Shown here: piece after piece, positions 1 through 7,545 of the stretch
How positions within the stretch are numbered: position 1 is the stretch's first letter
Layout of the letters: the number at the start of each line of letters is the position of its first letter
Program-made: the position numbers and the translations under genes
Notes under the pieces: model-generated
What the model saw: the letters and a program-made list of their open reading frames with translations, nothing else
Database searches by the model: none
What the model was told of the DNA's origin: nothing
Source: Evtepia gabavorous
GTDB lineage: Bacteria > Bacillota > Clostridia > Oscillospirales > Oscillospiraceae
Assembly (NCBI RefSeq): GCF_003425665.1
Contig: NZ_QQRQ01000019.1
Coordinates: 1-33,403, forward strand
Length of the DNA: 33,403 nt
Direction of reading: 5' to 3'

Positions 1-26
1 CCGCCGGCGGGCTCGGACAAAGACGC

Positions 27-55
27 GCCCCGCGCGGCGGGCGGCTGCGCGGGGC
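27..55 (-). terminator. Possible terminator after the mnmE operon
   Basis: A perfect 9-bp stem (27-35 with 47-55) with an 11-nt loop lies just downstream of the leftward YjdF-like gene. Only a short, broken T-run follows on the minus strand, so it may be a weak or Rho-assisted terminator, or only a 3'-end stem. Confidence 0.35.
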
Positions 56-69
56 GGAAGGGGTGGGGA

Positions 70-972
70 TCAGGGGTCCTCCGGCGGTTCTTCCGGGGGC
101 GTGAGAGCCTGGCGGGCCTGCTGGAGGTAATCCCGGTCTGCGGTTTTCTTGCTGGGGACAAAGTTCTGGGCGGGGGTTTTCTTTTTGCCCTTGCTTCGGG
201 CATAAAAGAAGCCGGTGACGGAGAAGACCAGGGCCCCCAGGAAATTCACCATCAGGTCCTTCATGGTGTCGATGAGCCCGATGTCCAGGTATCCCGGCAG
301 CCCCAGGCTGCTGCCGTTGACCGCCACATCCTGGATGTTGTGAATGGTCACCACCTGGTTGCTCCGGGTGGGGTCCAGGGTGACGGAGTGGATGGTGTGG
401 ATGATGGTGTCCTTCTGCATGTCCGTGTGCAGGAAGGTGTCCATGAAAAACTCAAAGAACTCCCACAAAACCCCGATGGTCATGGAAAAGCAGAAAGCCA
501 GCAGGGCCAGGAAAAAGGGGGAGAGCTCAAAGGTCAGCTTTTCATTGTCGTTGAGCAGGATGACCATGGAGAAGCCCACCGCCGCGGCCAGAAAGCCGTT
601 GAGGGTGTGGAGCATGGTGTCCCAGTTGGGGACCACCACGTAAAAGGCGTTGACCTCCCCCAGGATTTCCGCGGCGTAGATGAAGCAGAGAATGGTGATC
701 TCCAGGGGCGGCGGCAGTTCAATGCGCAGCTTCACCTGAAGCCAGCTGGGCAGATAGAGCAGGCACAAGGCCAGCAGACAGAAGAAGGCGCTCTCATAGC
801 TTCCCCGCATGATCTGACGCACCAGGGAGACGATGACCAGGATGCGCAGCACGGAAAAGACCAGAAAGGAACTCTTGTGTTCCCGCAGCTCCTTGGCCAT
901 GGCCTGGCGGAAGGTTCTGCGGTTGCGCCGGTCCTCCTCCATGGATTGCAGCAGGTTCTTTTTCTTTGCCAT
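70..972 (-). CDS. YjdF-like (DUF2238-type) multi-pass membrane protein
   Basis: A 300-residue integral membrane protein of unknown function. About six hydrophobic segments are visible, at roughly residues 36-55, 61-78, 89-105, 118-140, 150-172 and 240-258. The N-terminus is basic (MAKKKN) and the C-terminal tail is charged and proline-rich, ending PPEEPPEDP. The segment WDTMLHTLNGFLAAAVGF and a later GVLWEFFEF motif resemble the YjdF/DUF2238 membrane family, where conserved H, D and E residues sit inside or next to helices; this assignment is from memory of the family. The gene starts 9 nt after the mnmE stop and its AAGGAGG ribosome site overlaps that stop, so it is probably translationally coupled to mnmE. 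Nothing ties it functionally to tRNA modification. Confidence 0.75.
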   Translation of the reverse strand: MAKKKNLLQSMEEDRRNRRTFRQAMAKELREHKSSFLVFSVLRILVIVSLVRQIMRGSYESAFFCLLALCLLYLPSWLQVKLRIELPPPLEITILCFIYAAEILGEVNAFYVVVPNWDTMLHTLNGFLAAAVGFSMVILLNDNEKLTFELSPFFLALLAFCFSMTIGVLWEFFEFFMDTFLHTDMQKDTIIHTIHSVTLDPTRSNQVVTIHNIQDVAVNGSSLGLPGYLDIGLIDTMKDLMVNFLGALVFSVTGFFYARSKGKKKTPAQNFVPSKKTADRDYLQQARQALTPPEEPPEDP

Positions 973-981
973 GGGACCTCC

Positions 982-2373
982 TTACTTGCCCACGCAGAAG
1001 CGTTGGAAAATGCGGCTGGTGATGTCCTCTCGGACGGTTCGTCCCGTCAGTTCCCCCAGGGCGGCCATGGCCTGCTCCACGTCGGTGAGCAGGGCGTCGG
1101 GGGTGACCCCCTGCTCCAGGGCCTGGCCGGCCCGGGCCACGCTCTCGGCGGCCCGGCGGACAGCGTCGGTCTGGCGCTGGTTGGTGAGCAGCAGCTCGGA
1201 GGCCCGCTGCCCGGCTTGGGGGAGCAGCGCCTGGGCCCGGCGGACCAGTTCCGCTTCCAAAAATTCCAGGCCCAGGCCGGTTTTGGCGCTCAGGCCCACC
1301 ACGGAGAGGGTGTGGGCTGTGTTCTCTGCCCGGAACATGGGGCAGCCGTAGCCGGGCAGATCGCTCTTGTTCATCACCAGAAGGGTGTCCGCCTGGTCCA
1401 GGGCCTGGTCCAGCAGCGCCGTGTCTTCTTCCCCCAGCTCCTGGGTCCCGTCGCAGACCAGCAGGATCAGGTCCGCCTGGTCCAGGGCCTGGCGGCTGCG
1501 GGCCACCCCCAATTGCTCGATGGGATCGTCGCTGTCCCGCAGGCCGGCGGTGTCCACCAGACGGAAGAGGTATCCCTCTAAGGTGACCGTGGCCTCCACG
1601 GTGTCCCGGGTGGTGCCGGGGATGGGGGTGACGATGGCCCGCTCATAGCCCGCCAGGGCGTTGAGCAGGGAGGACTTGCCGGCGTTGGGCCGGCCCAGGA
1701 GGACGCAGGTGAGACCCTGGGAGAGCAGCCGCCCCCGCCGACTGGTCCGCAGCAGGGCGGTCAGGGCCTCCTCCTGGGCCTGGAGGGCTTCCTGGAGTTG
1801 CTGGGTTTGGAAGGGGTCCAGGTCCTCGTCGGGGTAGTCCAGCACCGCGCAGAAGTGGGCCATCACGTCGGTCAGGCCGCTGTAAATTGCGTCAATCCGC
1901 CGGGAGAGGGCTCCGGTGAGCTGGCCGGCGGCCTGCCGGGCGGCGGCGGGGGTCTCCGCCTCAATGAGGTCGATGACCGCCTCGGCCTGGGTCAGGTCCA
2001 GTTTTCCGTTGAGGAAGGCCCGCTGGGTGAACTCCCCGGCCCGGGCCTGCCGGGCGCCGGCAGCGAAGAGGGCGTCCAAGACCAGAGAGAGGACCATGGG
2101 GGAGCCGTGGCATTGAAGCTCCGCCGTCTCCTCCCCGGTGTAGCTGTGGGGAGCCCGGCTGACAAAGGCCAGGCCGGTGTCAAGCGCCTGGCCCGCCTGG
2201 TCCAGCAGGGTGCCGTAGAGGAGCTGACGGTCCGGCGCGTCCGGCAGGGCGCGGGTTCCCTTAGGGCGGAAGACCCGGGCCGCTGCTTGGGCGGCCCCGG
2301 GGCCGGACAGCCGCAGAATCCCCACCCCCCCTGTCCCGGGGGGAGTGGCGACGGCGGCAATGAGATCAGACAT
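982..2373 (-). CDS. mnmE: tRNA uridine-5-carboxymethylaminomethyl modification GTPase MnmE
   Basis: MnmE acts with MnmG to modify the wobble uridine of certain tRNAs in the cytoplasm. The 463-residue product has the full architecture: an N-terminal tetrahydrofolate-binding domain starting MSDLIAAVATPPGTGGVG, a helical domain, and an inserted G domain with GRPNAGKSSLLNAL (G1), IPGTTRD (G2), DTAGLRD (G3) and NKSD (G4). It ends with the diagnostic C-terminal FCVGK, whose cysteine is the family's conserved Cys. The ATG at 2373 is chosen because it has an AAGGAGG site directly upstream and matches the family N-terminus; an upstream in-frame extension of 29 residues looks non-coding. MnmG is not next to it here, unlike in many Firmicutes. 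The YjdF-like gene follows after 9 nt. Confidence 0.97.
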   Translation of the reverse strand: MSDLIAAVATPPGTGGVGILRLSGPGAAQAAARVFRPKGTRALPDAPDRQLLYGTLLDQAGQALDTGLAFVSRAPHSYTGEETAELQCHGSPMVLSLVLDALFAAGARQARAGEFTQRAFLNGKLDLTQAEAVIDLIEAETPAAARQAAGQLTGALSRRIDAIYSGLTDVMAHFCAVLDYPDEDLDPFQTQQLQEALQAQEEALTALLRTSRRGRLLSQGLTCVLLGRPNAGKSSLLNALAGYERAIVTPIPGTTRDTVEATVTLEGYLFRLVDTAGLRDSDDPIEQLGVARSRQALDQADLILLVCDGTQELGEEDTALLDQALDQADTLLVMNKSDLPGYGCPMFRAENTAHTLSVVGLSAKTGLGLEFLEAELVRRAQALLPQAGQRASELLLTNQRQTDAVRRAAESVARAGQALEQGVTPDALLTDVEQAMAALGELTGRTVREDITSRIFQRFCVGK

Positions 2374-2759
2374 GGAGGACCTCCTTTCCAAGAAACCATT
2401 TTTGGCGAATCCACCGTCAAAATGTTCCTTGACAGCATCTTTCGGCAGCCAAAAATGCATGTACGAGAGTATACACCTATTGTGGACAACTCTGTGGATA
2501 ATGTGTAAAACCTTTGGGAAATCTCAGGTTCCGCTGGGTGGGCGCCCCGTTTTTTCCGAAACTTTCATGCAAAATTCGAGGAAATTTGGTTGGTCAGAAC
2601 GCACAAAGGGAAAAATTCCTTGTAAAAATGACGAAATATTAACAGCTCGATCACAAAAAGTAACAAAAAGGATTCCACTATGCCTGCGGTCCTGTGGAAA
2701 ATAAACGGGAGGCCGGAAGGAGCGCGCCCGCCCTGTGGAAAACCGGCGGAGAGAGCGCC
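2374..2759. other. AT-rich gene-free region with DnaA-box-like repeats
   Basis: This 386-bp gap between mnmE and the FAD protein is clearly richer in A+T than its surroundings, especially about 2560-2690. It holds five 9-mers that read, on the minus strand, as DnaA boxes: TTGTCCACA (2481-2489), TTATCCACA (2493-2501, perfect match to TTATNCACA), TTTTACACA (2502-2510), and TTTTCCACA twice (2693-2701 and 2734-2742). All share one orientation. A TATACT −10-like hexamer for mnmE lies nearby, at about 2470-2475. No convincing ORF is present on either strand. Confidence 0.6.
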
Positions 2760-4157
2760 TTACGCGCCCTGAATCCGTTGGGTGATGGCCCGGGCCGCCC
2801 GGACCCCGGAGGCCCCCGCCTGGGCCAGCCCCCGGGTGATCCCGGCCCCGTCGCCTGCGGCGAAGAAGTTGGGCAGGGAGGTCTCCAGATGGGTGGAGAG
2901 CTTCAGCCGGGCGGAGTAGAACTTGACCTCCGCCCCATAGAGGAGGGTGTCGTAGTTGGCGGTGCCTGGGGCCAGCTTGTCCAGGGCATAGATCATCTCA
3001 ATGATGTCGTCCAGCTGGCGCTTGGGCAGGGCCAGGGAGAGGTCCCCCGGCACGGCGGCGGTGAGGGTGGGGTGGGTGGTGGACTTGCCCATTCGGTGGG
3101 CGTTGGAGCGCACCCCCCGGACCAGGTCCCCAAACCGCTGGACCAAGACGCCCCCGGCCAGCATGTTGGACAGGGAGGCGATGTGCTTGCCGTAGCGGTA
3201 GGGCTCGTCAAAGGGTTCGGTAAAATGGTTGGAGACCAACAGGGCGAAGTTGGTGTTCTCGCTGCGGAGCTTGGGGTCGGAGTAGCTGTGGCCATTGACG
3301 GTGTGGATGCCCTCCACATTCTCCGCCACCACGTGGCCGTAGGGATTCATGCAGAAGGTGCGCACCTGGTCCCCGTACTGCTTGGTCCGGTAGATGAGCT
3401 TGGACTCGTAGACCACGTCGGTGATGTGCTCGAAGATCAGGGCGGGCAGCTCCACCCGCACACCGATGTCGATTTGGTTGTTGGTCATGGGCAGGCCCAG
3501 CTGACGGCACTGCTGGGCAAACCACTCTGCCCCGGACCGGCCGGGGGCGGCGATGAGGAACTTGGCCAGATACTGGTCCCCGTCCGCTGTCTCCAGGCAG
3601 TACCCCCCCTCTGCCTGGCGGATGGCGGTGACGGCGGTGTTGAACTGGAAGGTGATGTCCCGGCGCAGGTCTTCGTAGAGATTGGTGAGAATCCGCAGGT
3701 TGTTCTCCGTGCCCAGGTGTTTTACCCGGGCCTGGAGGAGGTGGAGGTCAAATTCCAGGGCCTTTTTCCGCAGGGCCTGGGCGGCGGGGGTCTCCGTGGA
3801 AAAGACCTCCCGGGTGGCCCCGTGGGCGGTGTTGATCTCATCCACGTAGTCGATGAGCTCCATGACCTCCTGCTCCGGCATGAAGTCGGTGAGCCAGCCG
3901 CCGAAGGCGGTGGTAAAGTTATACTTCCCGTCCGAGAACGCCCCGGCCCCGCCGAAGCCGCACATGGTGTGGCAGACCTTGCAGTCAATACATTCCCGCA
4001 CCTTGCCCGCCACAATGGGGCAGCTGCGGTGGTAGATGTCCTGGCCCTGATCCACGATCAGCACCTTCATCCCCGGATTGCGGCGGATGAGCTCGTAGCC
4101 GGCAAATACCCCGGCCTCTCCGCAGCCCAGAATCATGGTATCGTAGGTTTTCCGCAT
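2760..4157 (-). CDS. COG2509-type FAD-dependent dehydrogenase-like protein
   Basis: A 465-residue flavoprotein of the uncharacterised NAD(P)/FAD-dependent family COG2509. The N-terminus has a Rossmann dinucleotide motif, MILGCGEAGVFAGYEL (GxGxxG at about 11-16), and an acidic end of strand 2 (IVDQG). Then come C46, C56, C59, C62 and C66 just before GFGGAGAFSDGK, a hallmark of this family. The C56-x2-C59-x2-C62-x3-C66 spacing looks like a ferredoxin-type 4Fe-4S ligand set, which is inference. A second FAD-contact segment, FFAAGDGAGITRGLAQA, lies near the C-terminus. The start at 4157 has an AAGGA site about 10 nt upstream; a 54-residue upstream extension is rejected because it covers the promoter. 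Substrate unknown. It is probably monocistronic, with its own promoter at 4213-4240. Confidence 0.85.
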   Translation of the reverse strand: MRKTYDTMILGCGEAGVFAGYELIRRNPGMKVLIVDQGQDIYHRSCPIVAGKVRECIDCKVCHTMCGFGGAGAFSDGKYNFTTAFGGWLTDFMPEQEVMELIDYVDEINTAHGATREVFSTETPAAQALRKKALEFDLHLLQARVKHLGTENNLRILTNLYEDLRRDITFQFNTAVTAIRQAEGGYCLETADGDQYLAKFLIAAPGRSGAEWFAQQCRQLGLPMTNNQIDIGVRVELPALIFEHITDVVYESKLIYRTKQYGDQVRTFCMNPYGHVVAENVEGIHTVNGHSYSDPKLRSENTNFALLVSNHFTEPFDEPYRYGKHIASLSNMLAGGVLVQRFGDLVRGVRSNAHRMGKSTTHPTLTAAVPGDLSLALPKRQLDDIIEMIYALDKLAPGTANYDTLLYGAEVKFYSARLKLSTHLETSLPNFFAAGDGAGITRGLAQAGASGVRAARAITQRIQGA

Positions 4158-4212
4158 GGTATCTCGTTCCTTTTCTGATAGAATGGGAAGTGGAAAAATC
4201 CAAAACCATCTC

Positions 4213-4240
4213 ATTCTACCATAAAGGACTCGCGTGTCAA
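4213..4240 (-). promoter_or_regulatory. Promoter of the COG2509 gene
   Basis: On the minus strand, TTGACA (4235-4240) and TAGAAT (4213-4218) are separated by 16 bp. The −35 lies in the left arm of a 9-bp perfect inverted repeat (4232-4240 with 4248-4256, 7-bp spacer), which could be an operator. Confidence 0.75.
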
Positions 4241-4280
4241 GGCGAAATTGACACGCTGTGGGGTCTGGCCGGGGAAGAAG

Positions 4281-4311
4281 AAACGCTGCCAAGGCGGGCT
4301 GGGCAGCGTTT
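4281..4311 (-). terminator. Likely lexA terminator
   Basis: A 10-bp stem (AAACGCTGCC at 4281-4290 with its complement at 4302-4311) begins 4 nt after the lexA stop. A pyrimidine-rich tail (TTTCTTCTTCC) follows on the minus strand. Confidence 0.6.
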
Positions 4312-4315
4312 GGCG

Positions 4316-4909
4316 TCAATACCGCCGGAGAAGGGCCACCACCTTGCCGATGATCTGGGCGTGGGTGCCGTCAATGGGCTGGTAGTCGGAGTTGGCGGGG
4401 AGGAGCCAGGTCTGCCCGTTTTTCTGGGAGAGGGTTTTCACAGTGGCCTCGTCCTCAAAAAGGGCCACCACGATCTCCCCGTTCCGGGCCTGGCTCTGGC
4501 GGTGGATCACCACCAGGTCATCCGGGTAGATTCCCACCCCCAGCATGGACTCCCCCCGGACCTTCAGGGCAAAGTATTCCTCGGGATGGGGGCCGGCCTG
4601 GAAGGGGATGTACTCCTCAATGCACTCCTCCGCCCAGATGGGGGCCCCGGCGGCCACATGGCCCACCAGGGGGATCTGATCGGGGCCGGGGAGGGACGCG
4701 TTTGGTAGGGTGATGGACCGGGTCTTGCCCCCGTCCCACTGGAGCAGGCCGGCCTGGCGGAGGTGGTCCAGATGGTACTTCACCGTGGAGGGGGAGCGGA
4801 CCCCCACGTGCTGGCCGATCTCCCGCACGGTGGGGGGGTATCCCATTTGGCGGGTAAAGGTGCGGATGAAGTCATAGATCCGCTGCTGTTTTGGGGTGAG
4901 GTTGGTCAT
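4316..4909 (-). CDS. lexA: SOS response repressor LexA
   Basis: LexA represses DNA-damage genes and cleaves itself when RecA filaments form. The 197-residue protein has an N-terminal winged helix (residues 1-65; recognition region PPTVREIGQHVGVRSPSTVK) and a C-terminal S24 peptidase domain. The cleavage site is the Ala87-Gly88 bond in LVGHVAAGAP. The catalytic pair is Ser121 (VRGESM) and Lys158 (EATVK). Length and order match the family. The sequence reads GESMLGVGI where many LexAs have GDSMIEAGI, a conservative difference. A GGGAGG ribosome site precedes the ATG. Autoregulation is visible: an SOS box overlaps the −35 of its promoter. Confidence 0.96.
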   Translation of the reverse strand: MTNLTPKQQRIYDFIRTFTRQMGYPPTVREIGQHVGVRSPSTVKYHLDHLRQAGLLQWDGGKTRSITLPNASLPGPDQIPLVGHVAAGAPIWAEECIEEYIPFQAGPHPEEYFALKVRGESMLGVGIYPDDLVVIHRQSQARNGEIVVALFEDEATVKTLSQKNGQTWLLPANSDYQPIDGTHAQIIGKVVALLRRY

Positions 4910-4949
4910 GGCGGCGCCCTCCCAATACCAATATCTTGTAGCTAAAAAG

Positions 4950-4979
4950 ATTGTATCACATAGAGACGGGGGAAGTCAA
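4950..4979 (-). promoter_or_regulatory. lexA promoter
   Basis: TTGACT (minus strand, 4974-4979) and TACAAT (4950-4955) are 18 bp apart and face lexA. The −35 shares bases 4977-4979 with the SOS box, so bound LexA would block RNA polymerase. Confidence 0.85.
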
Positions 4980-4990
4980 ACGGATGTTCG
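4977..4990 (-). promoter_or_regulatory. SOS box (LexA operator)
   Basis: On the minus strand the site reads CGAACATCCGTTTG, one base from the Gram-positive SOS consensus CGAACRNRYGTTYG. It sits between the upstream gene's terminator and the lexA −35, as expected for autorepression. Confidence 0.85.
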
Positions 4991-5025
4991 AAAAAAGTTC
5001 CCCGGTTTTGTACCAACCGGGGAAC
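4991..5025 (-). terminator. Terminator of the P-type-ATPase-like gene
   Basis: A perfect 11-bp stem (4997-5007 with 5015-5025, 7-nt loop) is followed directly on the minus strand by six Ts (4991-4996). The T-run abuts the lexA SOS box. Confidence 0.92.
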
Positions 5026-5038
5026 CAGAATGGATGGA

Positions 5039-7489
5039 TCAATACTGGGTGGTCCACAGGGAGATCAGCAGGACGGGGACCAGCCACAGCAGCAAGAACA
5101 GGGACAGGTGCCAGGCGCACATGGCGCCCAGGGCCCCGGCACTGGAGAGGGAGGCGGTGAGCACCACCCCCACGCAGGCGCTGAAGTTCACAAAAAAGCT
5201 GCTGAAGGCAGCCGCCCGGCGGATGCGCTTGGCGCCGATGAGGGCCTGGGAGAAGGGGGCGATTCCCTCCCGGCACAGGACGGCCAGAATGGCCGGACCG
5301 TGGGGCTGGTTGGGGCCCGACAGGGTCACCCGCCGCTGGAGGTCCGGGAAGGTCAGCTGATCCATGGGTAGCCGGCCCCACAGCCGCAGCCGGTGGGGGT
5401 TGAGGTTGAAGTCCCGGGTGACCATCACCGGGGCGATCCGGTGAAGCACCATGCTCTGCAGGGCGGGGGTGATGGCGGGGTGGAGGGTGTATTTCAGCAC
5501 GAACATCCCCACCAGCTCCCGGTCCACCGCGCAGAACACCGCGTCCTTGGCCCGGATGCCCGGGGGGAGGGCGATGCCCTGCCGGCTCATAAAGTCGCTG
5601 TTGCCCACCAGGATCTGCTGCCCCTGGCACTGGCCCAGCAGGCCGGTCTCCTGCATGACGATTTTTTCAATGGGGAGGTAGCCGCTCCCCTCCGCCCGGA
5701 CCAGCTTGTCAAACAGATAGGTGAGCCCCGAGCCAGAGGCCCGGATGACCGAGGCGGTGAAGGCCACGGTCCGCTCCATGGACAGGCTGCCGAATACCCG
5801 GGAACCCGCCAGGGCCACGGTGCCGGGGGGATAGATGTCCTGGTCCAGCAGCAGGGCGGCCTTGCACCCCTTGCCGGCCAGCAGGCCGGGCCAGCCCGCC
5901 AGGGCCACCCCCAGCTTGGCCAGCTTCCCCCCCAGCATCCGCAGGGGGAGATTGAGGGCGAGGGAGACGCCCAAGGTGGCCGCGGCGGTGAACAGGGCCG
6001 ACAGAGACCAAAAGATCAGGTTGGGCTGGTGGTGGGCCACGGTGGTGACCAGGGACAGGCAGAAGCAGGCCACCAGCAGCACCGGGGTCAGCCGGCGGAA
6101 CCGGGCCTCGGCCTGGCTGGTGGTGCGGATCTGGCTGCCAAAGCCCTTGGGAACCCCCAGCCACTTGCGGAAAGCGGTCCGTCCCCCCAGGACATTGGGG
6201 TCCTGGGTGACCAGGTAGGGCTGGGACACGGAGGCGGCCACCCGGCAGGCCTGAAATTTGGCCGACCGGTCACAGTAGCGCCCCAGCAGATGAAAGGTCA
6301 GCACCAGGGCGCAGGGGGAGAAGAAGGGGATGGCGCTCTCCCGCAGGGGGGTAAAGACCATGGTGACACCGTCCACCAGGGTGAACAGGGCGGCAAACAG
6401 GGCCAGGGTGTCCCCGTTGGGGGCCAGGTTGGTCAGCTGGACCAGGCCCTCCTTGAGCACGTCCAGGCTCAGCAGGACGCACCCTGCGAACAGGGCCAGA
6501 CTGCCCAGCAGCAGGATGTTGGCGGGCAGGAGGCTGTCCAGCACCGGCAGCACGCCGCTGTCCAGCAGGGCAAAAAGCAGGAGCACCGCCGAGAGCACCC
6601 CGGCAGCGGTGCATTTTCCCTTCAGGGCCTGCAGCCCCAGGCCGTATTCCTCCGCCAGCTGGGCCGGCGGGGCGTCGGGGGGCGGGGGCGCTTCCGCCCG
6701 GGCCTTCCGTTCCCGGAAGGGGTGAAACCCCGTGCCCTCCTGGGGCGGCGTCTGGGGCTTGCCCGGGGGGACGGTCTGCCCGCCGGGGGCGGCCTTGGGA
6801 CCGGTGGGGGTTCCCTGTCCGGGGGCTTGGGGACCCTGGGCCGCCTGGCCTGTCTGGCCCGGGGCCGGCGGACCCTGCATGGGCGGCTGTTCCGCCGCTC
6901 CGTCCCCTTCGGGGGTAGCCGGTTGGTCCTGGGCTTGCTGGGCGGCTGCCTTGGGGTCCGGGGTGAAGGCGATGAGCTCCGGCCCGTCGTCCTGGGGCAC
7001 TCCCACCTCTGTCTCATCCTGGGAGGGCGCCGGGGCCTCCTCCGGGGCGGGGGCCTCTGGAGCGGGGGCCGCCTGTTCTCCTTCTGGCGGCGTGTCCGGG
7101 GAAGGCGCCGGTTCGCCGGCGGGCTGGGGCGTCGGGGATGCGGGTGCCGGGGCGGGGGCCTTCTCCTGGGGCGGGTCCTGCTTGGGGGACTGGGCCGGCG
7201 GTATTTTCTTCGCTGGGGCCTGATTGGCCGGCAGCGGCTGGTTGGCGGGTAGGGGCTGGCTGGCCGGCCGGGGCGCCGCGGGTTTGGGGGCCGGCGGGGC
7301 GGCCGGGGCAGGGGAGACCGGCTGGGGAGAGGTAATCCCCGGCTTTGCCGGGGCGGCTGCCGGCGGTTTGGGCGCTTGGGGCGCCTCCGGGGGCAGGGGG
7401 ACCGAGGGCCCGGCCGGCGTCTCCGGCGGGGTGTAGTCGGCGTACTCCCACAGGATATCCCCTAAGCTGAAATGATTGTCATCTGCCAT
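5039..7489 (-). CDS. Proline-rich membrane protein with degenerate P-type ATPase architecture
   Basis: An 816-residue protein I do not recognise as a named family. Residues about 20-280 are a low-complexity Pro/Ala/Gln/Glu-rich segment. Eight hydrophobic segments follow: about 293-309, 322-342, 360-380, 388-402, 467-484, 490-514, 762-782 and 790-811. This spacing copies P1B-type ATPases, with a small loop after TM4, a large soluble loop after TM6 and two C-terminal helices. Echoes of the family occur in order: LLGRYCDRSAKFQ after TM4, LLLDQDIYPPGT where DKTGT belongs, ILVGNSDFMSRQGI like the N-domain VGN motif, VMVTRDFN where TGDN belongs, and LSGPNQPHGPAILAV where GDGxNDAPAL belongs. The TGE and CPx motifs are missing, so ATP-driven transport is unlikely. 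It lies 56 nt after rlmB with no terminator between, so probably shares its transcript. An AGGGAGG site precedes the ATG. Confidence 0.85.
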   Translation of the reverse strand: MADDNHFSLGDILWEYADYTPPETPAGPSVPLPPEAPQAPKPPAAAPAKPGITSPQPVSPAPAAPPAPKPAAPRPASQPLPANQPLPANQAPAKKIPPAQSPKQDPPQEKAPAPAPASPTPQPAGEPAPSPDTPPEGEQAAPAPEAPAPEEAPAPSQDETEVGVPQDDGPELIAFTPDPKAAAQQAQDQPATPEGDGAAEQPPMQGPPAPGQTGQAAQGPQAPGQGTPTGPKAAPGGQTVPPGKPQTPPQEGTGFHPFRERKARAEAPPPPDAPPAQLAEEYGLGLQALKGKCTAAGVLSAVLLLFALLDSGVLPVLDSLLPANILLLGSLALFAGCVLLSLDVLKEGLVQLTNLAPNGDTLALFAALFTLVDGVTMVFTPLRESAIPFFSPCALVLTFHLLGRYCDRSAKFQACRVAASVSQPYLVTQDPNVLGGRTAFRKWLGVPKGFGSQIRTTSQAEARFRRLTPVLLVACFCLSLVTTVAHHQPNLIFWSLSALFTAAATLGVSLALNLPLRMLGGKLAKLGVALAGWPGLLAGKGCKAALLLDQDIYPPGTVALAGSRVFGSLSMERTVAFTASVIRASGSGLTYLFDKLVRAEGSGYLPIEKIVMQETGLLGQCQGQQILVGNSDFMSRQGIALPPGIRAKDAVFCAVDRELVGMFVLKYTLHPAITPALQSMVLHRIAPVMVTRDFNLNPHRLRLWGRLPMDQLTFPDLQRRVTLSGPNQPHGPAILAVLCREGIAPFSQALIGAKRIRRAAAFSSFFVNFSACVGVVLTASLSSAGALGAMCAWHLSLFLLLWLVPVLLISLWTTQY

Positions 7490-7545
7490 AGCATCAAAAC
7501 CTCCCTGCGCCCATGGGCGCTGCGATGGAACGAAATGGGGCGGGG

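Noticed and set aside
340-1581. Long rightward open frame antisense to mnmE and the YjdF-like gene
   Set aside because: GC-rich antisense frame with low-complexity Gly/Gln/His-rich translation, no ribosome site, and two well-supported genes on the other strand.
2345-2704. 119-residue rightward frame in the AT-rich gap
   Set aside because: No ribosome site, unlikely composition, and it starts inside mnmE; the DNA is better explained as a regulatory region.
4158-4319. 54-residue N-terminal extension of the COG2509 protein
   Set aside because: It would cover the promoter and operator-like repeat and lacks family similarity; the ATG at 4157 has a ribosome site.
5393-7252. 619-residue rightward frame opposite the proline-rich protein
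   Set aside because: Antisense shadow of a Pro/Ala-rich coding region; the minus frame has a start, ribosome site, membrane segments and terminator.
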